The notes: generated by a model not told the origin, from the sequence alone. A stretch of 64,000 bases of DNA from Oceanospirillaceae bacterium (GCA_013215505.1 JABSQZ010000021.1:1-64000), one strand, 5' to 3'. Numbered from the stretch's first letter, positions 7,124 to 16,472 are shown. Numbers and translations are program-made.

Positions 7124-9391
7124 ATGTCAGCACCATCCAAAGTTCAATTCTTTTCCCTGCAGGGGATTACCTGTGCGGGCTGCGTCCGTTCCGTCGATAA
7201 AGCCTTGCTGAATTTGCAGCAACAACAACCTGAATTAGAATCATTTTCGATTAATTTTGCCGACAGGACTGCAATCATTAGTGGCAATTTGGCCGATGAT
7301 CAAGTAATAACGGCTATTCGCAATGCGGGTTACGATGCCAGTTTAGTCGAATCGGAACAAGATCGAGAGCAGATAGAGCAAGCAGAGCAGCAGTATTTAA
7401 AAGTGACATTATATCGCAGTGTCGCCGCGCTGGGCACTGGGGCGGCGATGATGGCACTGCAGATGTCGGGAGTGATCGCACCGCTGTCATCGACTGCCGG
7501 CCAACTACAAGCGCTATTAATGGCTCTTATCAGTGCGGCAATTATGTTCTTCTGTGCGGCAAAAATTTACCGTGGAGCTTGGCAGAGCCTAAAAACATTG
7601 GCCTTTAATATGGATATATTAATTGCTTTAGGTACTTTAAGCGCCTGGGTTTACTCTGCTGTGCTGTTGATATTGATGAGTTTATCACTGCAAGTGGTGC
7701 CTGAGGCTGCTCAGCATTTATATTTTGAAGCGGCGGTAGTCATTTTAGGTTTTATTCTTTTAGGTCAAAGCTTGGAAGCCCGTGTGCGCGGTAGTACTGC
7801 AAGAGCGGTGCAAAGCTTGATCAATATGCAACCCAAGTTGGCCTGGCGCCAGGATAAGCAAGGTGAGTTTCAAGAGGTTCCAGTACAACTGTTAATCCCC
7901 GGCGACATAGTGCTGGTGAAACCCGGCGAGGCGATACCGGTAGATGGAGTGGTAGTAGCGGGCAGCAGTGCCGTGGATGAATCAATGATTAGCGGTGAGT
8001 CAGTCGCTGTGGCAAAGGTGCAGGGCGATTCAGTGATCGGTAGCACCGTCAACGCCAGTGGCTCATTGACTTTTAGAGTCACGCAAGTCGGTAGCCACAC
8101 TATGTTGGCGCAGATCATAGCGCAAGTACGGCGCGCGCAAAATAGTAAGCCGGCGCTGGGTCGATTGGCCGATAAAATTGCCGCGGTTTTTGTCCCTATT
8201 GTATTAGTGATAGCGTTGTTTACCGCCTTAATATGGTGGTGGTATGCCCCGGTGGGTAATTGGAGCTACGTATTAACCGCCACTATGACGGTGTTGATAG
8301 TGGCTTGCCCCTGCGCTCTCGGACTGGCGACCCCTATGTCGACTATGGTGGGTGTCGGGCTGGCTGCTAAGCGCGGAATATTGATTCAAAATGGTGATGC
8401 TCTGCAGGTGGCCGAAGATTTAACCACAGTAGTGTTAGATAAAACCGGCACCATCACAGCAGGTAAGCCCAGTGTCACAGACAGCTTGTTTTTGCATGAG
8501 GATGTTGATCAGTCGGAAGTTTACAACTGGTTACTGCAAATTGAACAAAAATCTGAGCATCCACTGGCCCAAGCGCTGGTAGATTTTTCCTCAGAGCAAG
8601 ATTTTGACGCTACTGAAACGGCTAGTTTAACTGATTTTAACAGTGTCACTAGTGCCGGAGTGAGTGCCAATTTTGCAGGTGTAGAAGTTAAAGTGGGTAG
8701 TTTAACTTGGCTGGCCCAGGGGCTCAGTGAAGAAGCCCAAGCACAGGCCGAGCAGTGGATGAGCCAGGCTAAATCAGTGGTGGTCATGAGCGTAGCTGGA
8801 CGTGCGTTATTGTTACTGGCAATTAGCGATCCGATTAAAGCGGATTCGGCTGCTGCTATCGCGCAACTGCAACAGCGCGGTTTGAAAGTTATCATATTGT
8901 CAGGTGACAAAGAGCAGAGCGTGGCAGCTATTGCCCGTCAGGTAGCGATCACAGATTATCGTGGCGGACTGAGTTCTGAGCAAAAGTTACAGGAAATTTC
9001 CCGACTGCAACAGCGCGGCGAAGTAGTGGCAATGGTCGGTGATGGTGTCAACGACGCCCCGGCTTTGGCCATGGCAAATTTAGGCTGCGCCATAGGCACG
9101 GGTACCGATGTCGCGATCAACAGTGCCGATATCACTTTAATCCATGGCTCTCTGACAACCTTAAACGACGCGATTGAAATATCCAGATTGACGTTAAAGA
9201 ATATAAAACAAAATCTATTCGGGGCATTTATTTATAACATAATCGCTATTCCCGTGGCCGCCGGAGTGTTGTATCCGGCATTTGCTATATTACTCAATCC
9301 GATGGTTGCCGGTGCCGCTATGGCCTTGTCTTCCATTACCGTAGTCAGTAACGCCTATCGCTTGAGTTATAAAATTGACAAGCTAAGCTAA
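7124..9391 (+). CDS. copA: Copper-exporting P1B-type ATPase
   Basis: 755 residues. It has one N-terminal heavy-metal domain with Cys17-Ala-Gly-Cys20, then eight membrane segments. The transmembrane metal motif CPC is at residues 395-397, the phosphorylation site DKTGT at 439-443, the HP locus at 479-480 and GDGVND at 639-644. The CPC motif and the single HMA domain indicate export of Cu(I) across the inner membrane. The MerR-type promoter upstream supports copper induction. A short GTAAGTC tandem array follows the stop. The start is ATG with GAGGTGAG upstream. Confidence 0.96.
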   Translation: MSAPSKVQFFSLQGITCAGCVRSVDKALLNLQQQQPELESFSINFADRTAIISGNLADDQVITAIRNAGYDASLVESEQDREQIEQAEQQYLKVTLYRSVAALGTGAAMMALQMSGVIAPLSSTAGQLQALLMALISAAIMFFCAAKIYRGAWQSLKTLAFNMDILIALGTLSAWVYSAVLLILMSLSLQVVPEAAQHLYFEAAVVILGFILLGQSLEARVRGSTARAVQSLINMQPKLAWRQDKQGEFQEVPVQLLIPGDIVLVKPGEAIPVDGVVVAGSSAVDESMISGESVAVAKVQGDSVIGSTVNASGSLTFRVTQVGSHTMLAQIIAQVRRAQNSKPALGRLADKIAAVFVPIVLVIALFTALIWWWYAPVGNWSYVLTATMTVLIVACPCALGLATPMSTMVGVGLAAKRGILIQNGDALQVAEDLTTVVLDKTGTITAGKPSVTDSLFLHEDVDQSEVYNWLLQIEQKSEHPLAQALVDFSSEQDFDATETASLTDFNSVTSAGVSANFAGVEVKVGSLTWLAQGLSEEAQAQAEQWMSQAKSVVVMSVAGRALLLLAISDPIKADSAAAIAQLQQRGLKVIILSGDKEQSVAAIARQVAITDYRGGLSSEQKLQEISRLQQRGEVVAMVGDGVNDAPALAMANLGCAIGTGTDVAINSADITLIHGSLTTLNDAIEISRLTLKNIKQNLFGAFIYNIIAIPVAAGVLYPAFAILLNPMVAGAAMALSSITVVSNAYRLSYKIDKLS

Positions 9392-9399
9392 GCTGAGTA

Positions 9400-9440
9400 G
9401 TAAGTCGTAAGTCGTAAGTCGTAAGTAGTGAGTAGTGAGT
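9400..9440. repeat. Heptanucleotide tandem repeats
   Basis: Three exact copies of GTAAGTC (9400-9420) are followed by the variant GTAAGTA and then by two copies of AGTAGTG (9424-9437). Both units have a period of 7 bp. The array lies in the spacer between copA and the dGTPase-like gene. Confidence 0.85.
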
Positions 9441-9591
9441 TAACTGATGTGCTGCTTGGCTTGTGTCCGATAAAGTTACAGACTATGCTTGGGATTCAAC
9501 AATTTACAGTGCGGCAGTAGTCTGCGACAGACCTGGTGATGAGTCGCTGAACTGGCCATGTGCAGGCGGTGCTGTTTTCAGGGATTATTTA

Positions 9592-10914
9592 ATGTCGATG
9601 CAGTGGCAGAAGTTACTTACAGCTAAACGTTATGGTCACGAACAAGATGTGGCACCGGAGTTAGGGCGCAGTCATTTTCATAAAGATCACGACCGGATTA
9701 TTTTTAGTAGCGCGTTTCGCCGTCTGGGGCGTAAAACTCAAGTACACCCGCTGGCATTAAATGATCATATACACACCCGCTTAACCCATTCCATCGAAGT
9801 AGGCAGTATAGGTCGAACTTTAGGGATTCGGGTGGGAGAATTGTTAGCCGATAAACTCCCCGGCTGGGCCAGCCCCCATGATTTGGGCATGATAGTGCAG
9901 TCGGCTTGCCTTGCCCATGATATTGGTAATCCGCCCTTTGGTCACGCGGGCGAATATGCCATCCGCGATTGGTTTAAACGTCCCGGTGGTGAGCGTCTAC
10001 TTGAATCCCTGAGTGAAGAACAGCGCTTAGACATCCAAACTTTCGAAGGTAACGCGCAAGGTTTTAGAGTAGTGACGACCATTGAGAACCATCTCTACAA
10101 CGGTGGTTTGAGATTGACTTATTCTACCTTGGGCACGCTAATAAAATACCCATGGCTATCGACGAATGCCACAGACAAAGGAAAATTCAGTTGTTACTTA
10201 ACTGAGTTGGAGACAATGCAAAAACTGGCGTCTGAGTTGGGTCTTATCAGTGTTGGCGAAAACCAGTGGTGTCGGCATCCGCTGGCTTATCTGATGGAAG
10301 CCGCCGATGATATTTGTTACGCCATTTTAGATTTAGAAGATGCCATGGAGTTAAAAATTCTCAGCTTTGAGCGTATTAAACCCATTCTGCAAAAGCTCTG
10401 TGGCGACTTAGACTTTGATGACAGTGTTTTTCATTCACAGGCCTCTTCACGACGTAAAATATCAGCATTGCGCGGCAAGGCAATGGAGAACATGGTGGAG
10501 TCGGCAATCGGTGCCTTTATGCAAAATTACTCATTAATTATGGCTGGCCAGTACTCTGGTGAGTTATTAAGTGATGGAGACAAAAATGTTGCCCAGGGGT
10601 TGGCTGATGCTAAGCGCATCGCCCGCGAGGAAGTGTTTCCAGACACCCGCAAGACCGAGTTGGAAGTTGGCGCCTATAGCAGTTTAGGGGTGTTGCTGGA
10701 GTCTTTTTGTGAGGCTGTTTACGAACAGCATCAGCAGCAATCTACAAGATTGAGTTATCGCAGTGAGAAAATATTAAGTCTGATGGGGATTCACGCACCT
10801 AACGCCGAAACTCCGCTGTATTATTCCTATATGCGGGTACTAGATTTTATCAGCGGTATGACTGATAACTACGCCGCTTATTTGGCAAGGCAAATCGGTG
10901 GAATATCGAAATAG
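9592..10914 (+). CDS. dGTPase-like HD-domain triphosphohydrolase
   Basis: 440 residues from the ATG at 9592. The N-terminal RSHFHKDHDRIIFSSAFRRLGRKTQV block is diagnostic for deoxyguanosinetriphosphate triphosphohydrolase-like proteins. The HD metal pair is at residues 109-110 in AHDIGNPPFGHAGE, with the upstream His in LTHSIEV. The family hydrolyses dNTPs to nucleosides and triphosphate. An in-frame TTG at 9463 would add 43 residues unlike the family, so I use the ATG preceded by AGGGA at 9580-9584; an ATG at 9598 is also possible. The gene stands alone. Confidence 0.92.
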   Translation: MSMQWQKLLTAKRYGHEQDVAPELGRSHFHKDHDRIIFSSAFRRLGRKTQVHPLALNDHIHTRLTHSIEVGSIGRTLGIRVGELLADKLPGWASPHDLGMIVQSACLAHDIGNPPFGHAGEYAIRDWFKRPGGERLLESLSEEQRLDIQTFEGNAQGFRVVTTIENHLYNGGLRLTYSTLGTLIKYPWLSTNATDKGKFSCYLTELETMQKLASELGLISVGENQWCRHPLAYLMEAADDICYAILDLEDAMELKILSFERIKPILQKLCGDLDFDDSVFHSQASSRRKISALRGKAMENMVESAIGAFMQNYSLIMAGQYSGELLSDGDKNVAQGLADAKRIAREEVFPDTRKTELEVGAYSSLGVLLESFCEAVYEQHQQQSTRLSYRSEKILSLMGIHAPNAETPLYYSYMRVLDFISGMTDNYAAYLARQIGGISK

Positions 10915-11006
10915 AGCTAGAGCAGTACTCTATCAAAGGCTGCAAAGTGTTAGGGTAATGCAAAAGGCTGCCGTTTAAAGATCAATTTTATTAGAGAAGA
11001 TATGTT

Positions 11007-11381
11007 TTGAAATCGTTAAGTGAACAATTAGGCGGATTGGTATATTCCACCGATCAGGGGAATATGTGTCCTCAGTGTAGTAAGCCGATTAAAGAGTGTC
11101 AGTGCAGTGCCAATGCAGAACAGCAGCGTATTAGTCAATTAGACGGCATTGTACGTATCTCCAGAGAGACCAAAGGGCGCAAAGGTAAAGGTGTTACTTT
11201 GGTTAAAGGGTTAGCGCTTAATGACCAAGAGCTCAAATCGCTGGCAAAAATCATGAAACAAAAGTGCGGTACTGGTGGCGCTGTCAAAGATGCCGTGATT
11301 GAGATACAAGGCGATCAGCGACAGTTATTAAAAACCTTCTTAGAGCAGCGCAAATACACTGTGAAATTAGCAGGCGGTTAA
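11007..11381 (+). CDS. yciH: SUI1/eIF1-like translation factor YciH
   Basis: 124 residues. An N-terminal Cys-rich segment (CPQCxxxxxxCQC) is followed by the SUI1 fold with RETKGRKGKGVTLVKGL and the GTGGAVKDAVIEIQGDQ core. This is the bacterial YciH family, which in E. coli affects start-site fidelity. The start is a TTG with AGAGAAGA at 10993-11000; the ATG at 11002 is in another frame. A tiny membrane-protein gene begins on the base after the stop. Confidence 0.92.
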   Translation: MKSLSEQLGGLVYSTDQGNMCPQCSKPIKECQCSANAEQQRISQLDGIVRISRETKGRKGKGVTLVKGLALNDQELKSLAKIMKQKCGTGGAVKDAVIEIQGDQRQLLKTFLEQRKYTVKLAGG

Positions 11382-11495
11382 ATGGCGAATAAAAAAAACG
11401 GCAAAAAAGTGTGTAAACAATGCCAGCAGATGCGACTGATAATGATATTTGTCAGCGTTGCGGCGATACTGTTATTGACCATGGCCAGTGGTTGA
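11382..11495 (+). CDS. Small membrane protein with CxxC motif
   Basis: A 37-residue frame that starts directly after the yciH stop. A very basic N-terminus (six lysines in the first nine residues or so) leads to Cys11-x-x-Cys14 and then one hydrophobic helix of about 18 residues ending MASG. The order basic, CxxC, membrane helix would place the cysteines in the cytoplasm. Its position suggests co-transcription with yciH. I do not recognise a named family. Being so short, it could be a chance frame, although composition and placement argue for a gene. Confidence 0.5.
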   Translation: MANKKNGKKVCKQCQQMRLIMIFVSVAAILLLTMASG

Positions 11496-11539
11496 GCATT
11501 GTGAAACTATCGCTAAATAGCAATTAACCAAAGGACATA

Positions 11540-11577
11540 TTAACCAGTAGCTTGGTCATCGACAAACTACTGGTTAA
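11540..11577. terminator. Perfect 11-bp inverted repeat between convergent genes
   Basis: TTAACCAGTAG at 11540-11550 is perfectly complementary to CTACTGGTTAA at 11567-11577, with a 16-base loop. It lies 3 bp from the end of the minus-strand gene and 45 bp after the last plus-strand stop. There is no T-run, so a terminator role is inferred from position. Confidence 0.55.
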
Positions 11578-11580
11578 CGG

Positions 11581-12540
11581 CTACTGGGATAAAGATTTCT
11601 TTGCCAGATTCAAATCTAAAGTCGCCTTCAATAACTTGAACAGTTTAATTGAGGCATCTATCTCCTCTTTGCGGTTGGTTAAACTCTCTATATTTAATCC
11701 CAGAGGAATGTCTAAATCCATGCAGTAATTAAGTATCTGTTGTAGGTTCTCTTCGCAGACAGAGATAGATTCCGCCAGTGAATCTTGCGCATTTAAAATT
11801 CTGGTTTTCACCGCGCTTGGAGTTGATATTCCGAGCCAATGCATAAAGTCTAAGGTCTTTTCACTACCGCAAGGGGTAAAAGTTAAGATGATACGCTTAG
11901 GCTTTTCTCCATTTTGTTTGCACAGTGCCGAGTACTGCTGCAGTAAGTCTATAGTGGCGTCGGCATTATAGACGGCCTGTGAGATAAAGAAATTACAGCC
12001 ATCAACGCTTTTTTGGTTTAGCCGTATATGCTCATCACCTTTTTTGTGATGGCGCTCGGCGATAGTAACTCCGCCCAAGTTGAAGCTACGCTGATGTTCA
12101 GACAATGTCTTATAGGCCTCTTTTAAAGGCAAATTTATTGTTCCACTGGAAGAGGGACTGCCCACCAAAACGATATTCTGGATACCGTACTCCACCCAAG
12201 CCTGTTCCAGCCACTGATTAAATTCCGACTTAGAACGCGCTGAAACACTTTTATAGGTGATTGTAGGTAGGCCCGATTTATCACTGAGCACTTTAGAATA
12301 CGCCAGTGAATCATAGGTAGCTTTAAATGGAAAAGGCCTGGGGGTATCAGTACGGCTGCTCTCATCCTGAATATCGTAAACGACTAATCCATCGTAATCG
12401 ATGGCTATCAGGCGATCGAGTAGTTTATCGGCTATCACTTGCATATCCATTTCGGCGACTTCGGCTCTTGGTGGGGTTGTGCCCACAAAATATACCCCTC
12501 TGGTGGGGTCAGCGAGACGAGTTGCTAAATTAGCGTGCAT
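11581..12540 (-). CDS. Methylenetetrahydrofolate reductase-like protein
   Basis: 319 residues with the alternating beta/alpha pattern of a TIM barrel. Segments such as DGLVVYDIQDESSR near residue 49, IVLVGSPSSS near 122 and NFFISQAVYNA near 183 recall the MetF/MTHFR superfamily, where the last one corresponds to the folate/FAD-contact region. The N-terminal block typical of MetF (SFEFFPP) is absent, so it is a divergent member and its substrate may not be the usual folate. The gene is monocistronic and divergent from the DUF1285 gene. Confidence 0.65.
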   Translation of the reverse strand: MHANLATRLADPTRGVYFVGTTPPRAEVAEMDMQVIADKLLDRLIAIDYDGLVVYDIQDESSRTDTPRPFPFKATYDSLAYSKVLSDKSGLPTITYKSVSARSKSEFNQWLEQAWVEYGIQNIVLVGSPSSSGTINLPLKEAYKTLSEHQRSFNLGGVTIAERHHKKGDEHIRLNQKSVDGCNFFISQAVYNADATIDLLQQYSALCKQNGEKPKRIILTFTPCGSEKTLDFMHWLGISTPSAVKTRILNAQDSLAESISVCEENLQQILNYCMDLDIPLGLNIESLTNRKEEIDASIKLFKLLKATLDLNLAKKSLSQ

Positions 12541-12693
12541 AATTTGCTATCCATGATGATTAATTAATGAAAACTAAGTCTATCAGTGAATTAATTTCAA
12601 GTTAACAGTTATCCGTATGATAAATTTTAACGTTAAGATGAGATTTGTTAATGTACTATCTGTGTATATTAATATTAGCAAGTAATTGAGAAT

Positions 12694-13254
12694 TTGACCC
12701 GGATGCCTAGTACATTTGATTTTGAAAAAATAATCAGTTCAATGGAAGAAACTGCCTCGCTGCCACCCGTTGATCAATGGCATCCGCAACTGTCCGGTGA
12801 TATTGATATAACTATTGACCGACAGGGGGTATGGCGTCACTGTGGCGAAGAGTTTAGCAGGCGTTCGATTACAGTGCTGTTTGCACGGATTTTATGCCGT
12901 GAGGGCGATGACTATTTTCTTAAAACACCGGTAGAAAAATGGCGTATTCAGGTAGCCGATGTGCCTTTCTACTTCATTCACTGTCGGCAAACACAGACTG
13001 CCGATGGGGTGCAGCTGAGCTTTATCAGTAGTACTGAAGACGTGGTGGTATTAGATGCTCAGCATAGTCTACGTATACAGTTGGATGAGAACAGCGGTGA
13101 GCCGAGCCCCTATTTGCAAGTCCGTGGAGCAATGGAAGGTAAGCTAAGTCGCAATTTGTACTATCAGCTTGTGGAGTTAGCGCAAGTTAATGAGCAAGAA
13201 CAAAAGTTATACTTGTACAGTGGCGGGCAAAAATTCTGTCTTGGTTCCTATTGA
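12694..13254 (+). CDS. DUF1285 family protein
   Basis: 186 residues. The features LPPVDQWHPQLSGDIDITI near residue 23, followed by GDDYFLKTPVEKWRIQVADVPF, are the recognisable pattern of DUF1285 proteins. The family is soluble with no established function. The start is uncertain: the TTG at 12694 and the in-frame ATG at 12703 both lack a strong ribosome binding site. It ends 9 bp from the convergent GST gene. Confidence 0.88.
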   Translation: MTRMPSTFDFEKIISSMEETASLPPVDQWHPQLSGDIDITIDRQGVWRHCGEEFSRRSITVLFARILCREGDDYFLKTPVEKWRIQVADVPFYFIHCRQTQTADGVQLSFISSTEDVVVLDAQHSLRIQLDENSGEPSPYLQVRGAMEGKLSRNLYYQLVELAQVNEQEQKLYLYSGGQKFCLGSY

Positions 13255-13263
13255 GGCGGTAGT

Positions 13264-13887
13264 TTAAGCCTCTGCGGGTATCAGCATACCCCTGTCTACA
13301 AAATCCAAACTTGCCATCTGCTGCATCCACCGATATACATTGGGATAGTCTTTAGGGTCGATCGCTTGCCATGCATATCTGGCGCACCAAGGGTAGATGG
13401 CGAAGTCGGCAATAGAGATTTGATTGACCACATATTGCTTATTAGTAAGCTGAGTATCCAATACCGACCACAATCTTTTTGCTTCGATTAAATAGCGCTG
13501 TTTAGGGTAGGGGATGTCTTGGGTGACAAAGTGATTGAAGTGGTGTGCCTGCCCCAACATTGGACCAAAGCCGCCCATCTGCCACATTAACCACTGCAGC
13601 ACTTCTAGCCTGGCGACTGGGTTGTCGGGGATAAACTTCGCCGTTTTTTCGGCCAGATAGATCAATATGGCGCCGCTTTCAAACAAACTGATTGGCTGTC
13701 CATTTGGGCCATTATAATCGGTAATGGCTGGTATCTTATTATTTGGACTAATGCTCAAAAACTCAGCGGAGAACTGCTGCTTCGCAGTAATGTCAATGCG
13801 CTGAGTGTTGTAATCGATTCCGATAGCCTCCAACATAATCGAGACTTTTCGGCCATTGGGGGTGCCCCAAGTATACAGATTGATCAT
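13264..13887 (-). CDS. Glutathione S-transferase, YfcG/Nu-like
   Basis: 207 residues. The N-terminal thioredoxin-like domain begins INLYTWGTPNGRKVSIMLEA, where the TPNGxK motif is that of YfcG (disulfide-bond oxidoreductase) and related Nu-class enzymes. The cis-proline NNKIPAI and the ESGAILIYLAEK glutathione-binding segment follow, then the helical C-terminal domain with QWLMWQMGGFGPMLGQ. A glutathione-dependent disulfide reductase role is inferred from family. It is likely cytosolic and monocistronic. Confidence 0.9.
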   Translation of the reverse strand: MINLYTWGTPNGRKVSIMLEAIGIDYNTQRIDITAKQQFSAEFLSISPNNKIPAITDYNGPNGQPISLFESGAILIYLAEKTAKFIPDNPVARLEVLQWLMWQMGGFGPMLGQAHHFNHFVTQDIPYPKQRYLIEAKRLWSVLDTQLTNKQYVVNQISIADFAIYPWCARYAWQAIDPKDYPNVYRWMQQMASLDFVDRGMLIPAEA

Positions 13888-13924
13888 AGCTTGGCTGCAA
13901 TTAGGTATGACAGGGAGCAGATAG

Positions 13925-15541
13925 CTACTCCCCCCGATAATTTTTAAAGTGGTTGTAGACGCTCATTAGCTCTTCTTCAGTAAATGTCACTATGATCAAC
14001 TGTTGTCCAGGCTTAATGAAATCGGGGTTTTTGCCAATATTACCCTGCTCATAATTGTAGACGTAAGTGGTCAGCACTTTGTAATTGAGCAATCGACCCA
14101 AGAAAGAACTTTTTTTACTGGATAATATCTCATCAGCATCTTGAGGAATCAGTGCTCTGACTTTGCCGTCAGCTTGCTCAAGGGTAATACCTTTAGAGAA
14201 TGTTCCGGTGAGCCCGGCCTGGATGATCCCCCAAATGCCTTGTTCGTCGGAAGGATTGACCGCGTGCAGGTAGAAAATACGCTTATTATCGGCACTCGTA
14301 TCGCTGAGTAACTCGCGTAATTTAATACGGTTTTTCTCAGATTCACTGTTGGCTTTTGCAGGCTTGGTTACCAGTGCTGGCACTGAGCTAGTGGGGCTGG
14401 GAGCGCTAACTGTCTGTTTACTGGATGCTGCTGTAGAGACGGTCACTTCAGTCACTACAGGCTGAGCTGTAGTCACAGTTGCCACTGCAGTGCTCTGTGG
14501 TTTGGCTGCTTTGACTACCTCAGTAAGCGGTTCTGGCTCTTTGGAGCTGACCAAGTTAACGAGTTCAGAAACTTTAATGTCTGAAATTGCTGCGATATTT
14601 TTCTTCAAAGTTGTCAGTATTGAAGAGTCAGTGGCCTCCGACTTAGCTGTTTGCCTGCTGGCATCGGCTATTGCCGCAACGGATGTTAGCGGTACTGCTG
14701 CTGGTTTGGGTTGCTGCTCTGATATCGCAGTTGGAGTGACATCAACAGTTGCAGCTGGAGTCGGTGTAACAGCTACTATAGTGGGAACTACATTGATCTG
14801 AGTGGTATTGTCAGTGCTTTTGCCAGGTTGATCTGTGACTTGTTTGCTTAGGACTTCTTCAATCAATGCCGGTTGTTTGGTCGCTTTAATAACCTTAGCG
14901 GGCTCATCGGTTGCTACTGCGACAGTATCCACTACAGCTGGCGGGGCTATTTTTTCAATTACTTTTTCTGCGGTAGCTGTCGAAGTGACAATGGGCTCCG
15001 CTTCGGTTGTGCTTTTGAAACTTTTCTTGAAAGAGGGTATTTTAACCGCAAAACTTTGTGCCGTCGCAGCGCTTTTGGCGTTTTGCTCCACCACAGTCAG
15101 TATAGCTTTATCTTCTTCACTAGGTTTGATGACCAAAGCGATTACCGGTTCAACCGTTTCAATTTGTACTATCTCAGGTTGCTGTAGCTCTGGTAGTTGT
15201 AGTATTTGTTCAGCCGTTACAAAGTGGTCAGCTGATTTTATCTCTATAGGCTTATCTTCTGCAGCCGTTATGCTTTGAACATGGGCTTTAGCTTGTTTTT
15301 TTTCTTCTTCACTAAGTACTGGTAAGTTCAAAGGGCTTTCTGGGCTTTCTGGGGTTTCTGTAGTACTTAAGATTTCTAAAGCATCTTTCACTGGCTGTTT
15401 AGGTTGTTCCTGCGTCAGCTGTTTCTCATCTTGTTGAAGTGGATTAAAATCAGTTAATTTAAGTGGAGAATCCGAGGATAAATAAAAGTAACCTGCAACA
15501 GCTATAGCTAGCACTAAAAAAATACTGACAACCCTAAACAT
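13925..15541 (-). CDS. Membrane-anchored low-complexity protein with LysM-like C-terminus
   Basis: 538 residues. A single N-terminal membrane segment (about residues 3-22) is followed by roughly 360 residues rich in Ala, Val, Thr, Lys, Glu and Pro with little predicted structure. A compact C-terminal domain of about 130 residues starts near IKLRELLSD and ends with YNYEQGNIGKNPDFIKPGQQ, which resembles a LysM-type ending. The layout fits a protein that reaches from the inner membrane toward peptidoglycan, like FimV- or Tol-type spanners; that role is inference. I do not recognise a named family. Two long frames on the opposite strand are composition artefacts. Confidence 0.75.
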   Translation of the reverse strand: MFRVVSIFLVLAIAVAGYFYLSSDSPLKLTDFNPLQQDEKQLTQEQPKQPVKDALEILSTTETPESPESPLNLPVLSEEEKKQAKAHVQSITAAEDKPIEIKSADHFVTAEQILQLPELQQPEIVQIETVEPVIALVIKPSEEDKAILTVVEQNAKSAATAQSFAVKIPSFKKSFKSTTEAEPIVTSTATAEKVIEKIAPPAVVDTVAVATDEPAKVIKATKQPALIEEVLSKQVTDQPGKSTDNTTQINVVPTIVAVTPTPAATVDVTPTAISEQQPKPAAVPLTSVAAIADASRQTAKSEATDSSILTTLKKNIAAISDIKVSELVNLVSSKEPEPLTEVVKAAKPQSTAVATVTTAQPVVTEVTVSTAASSKQTVSAPSPTSSVPALVTKPAKANSESEKNRIKLRELLSDTSADNKRIFYLHAVNPSDEQGIWGIIQAGLTGTFSKGITLEQADGKVRALIPQDADEILSSKKSSFLGRLLNYKVLTTYVYNYEQGNIGKNPDFIKPGQQLIIVTFTEEELMSVYNHFKNYRGE

Positions 15542-15882
15542 GCTTTCTCCTAAGAATGATTTTTATGTACTGGACTGTAAGTTAGTTTGTCCCAATATGG
15601 AAGGGTTATCACGGAGAATATGTATTAGCTGAAATATCCGTGTTTTTTTCCCAGAGGGGCTTAACTGCGTCTGTACAAAGTCGATGCGACTATGACTATC
15701 AGTAGCTCGCAGAGATGCAGACTAAAACCTAAATACCCAGAGTTTGTCGGTGTTAGAGTTACTTACAGGGTAATTGGCAGCTAGGTTTAACAGTGACAAA
15801 TCATTTGCACAGCAAAGTTTACTAATGACTAGTTAGTTTTGTTTATGCCAGTGCAGTGCGGCAGCATTGGAGTGGATTGAAA
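15542..15882. other. Intergenic region without recognised genes
   Basis: This stretch separates two minus-strand genes and should hold the promoter of the low-complexity envelope protein. No frame, RNA or repeat could be supported in it. Confidence 0.5.
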
Positions 15883-15910
15883 TTAAAAGCCCAAAAGTGC
15901 ATTTTGGGCT
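15883..15910 (-). terminator. Intrinsic terminator of the flavodoxin gene
   Basis: Read on the minus strand, AGCCCAAAA (15910-15902) pairs with TTTTGGGCT (15896-15888) across a five-base loop and is followed by TTTAATT. It lies 26 bp after the flavodoxin stop. Confidence 0.75.
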
Positions 15911-15935
15911 GATAGGGGCTATTTAAATAGTGATT

Positions 15936-16439
15936 TTAAGCGAATTCAAGTGACACTTGTTGGCACCATTGCTCAATTCTTTCGTCGCTTAATTCGTTTT
16001 GACAGTCATCATCAATGGCTAAACCGATGAAAAACTGCTTGTCCGCTGTCAATGCTTTTGACTCGTCAAACTCATAGCCGTTGGTGGGCCAGTGGCCAAC
16101 AATAGTGGCTCCTTTAGCAACCACTTTATCGTGAAGCATGCCCATGGCATCAACAAACCATTCCGCATAACCATACTGATCACCAAGGCCAATGAAAGCG
16201 AGGGTTTTGTCAGAAAAGTCTATTTGATCAACTTCATCCCAAACTTCCTGCCAGTCTTCTTGGACTTCACCATAATCCCAAGTGGGAATGGCAAAAATTA
16301 TTTTTTGGTAGCTTTCAAGAATTTCAAGCGGGGAGTCGGCTACGTCAAAGAGTTCTACATCGCCTAAATGCTGCTGAACTTTTTCAGCTACATCTCCTGT
16401 GTTGCCGGTAGTTGTACCGTAGAAAAGTGCTGTGCTCAC
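15936..16439 (-). CDS. fldB: Flavodoxin
   Basis: 167 residues, the length of a long-chain flavodoxin. The FMN phosphate loop GTTTGNTGDVA is at residues 8-18. The aromatic-containing 50s loop IPTWDYGE and the 90s loop GLGDQYGYAEWF flank the isoalloxazine ring. The long-chain insertion follows. It carries low-potential electrons and can replace ferredoxin under iron limitation. A near-consensus Fur box at 16473-16491 agrees with iron repression. The FldB rather than FldA label is tentative. Confidence 0.9.
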   Translation of the reverse strand: MSTALFYGTTTGNTGDVAEKVQQHLGDVELFDVADSPLEILESYQKIIFAIPTWDYGEVQEDWQEVWDEVDQIDFSDKTLAFIGLGDQYGYAEWFVDAMGMLHDKVVAKGATIVGHWPTNGYEFDESKALTADKQFFIGLAIDDDCQNELSDERIEQWCQQVSLEFA

Positions 16440-16472
16440 TGTGGATCCTAATAGTAATTATTTATTCTAAAT

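Noticed and set aside
14490-15278. Long plus-strand frames antisense to the low-complexity envelope gene
   Set aside because: They arise from the biased Val/Thr/Ala codon composition of the real minus-strand gene and have no ribosome binding sites.
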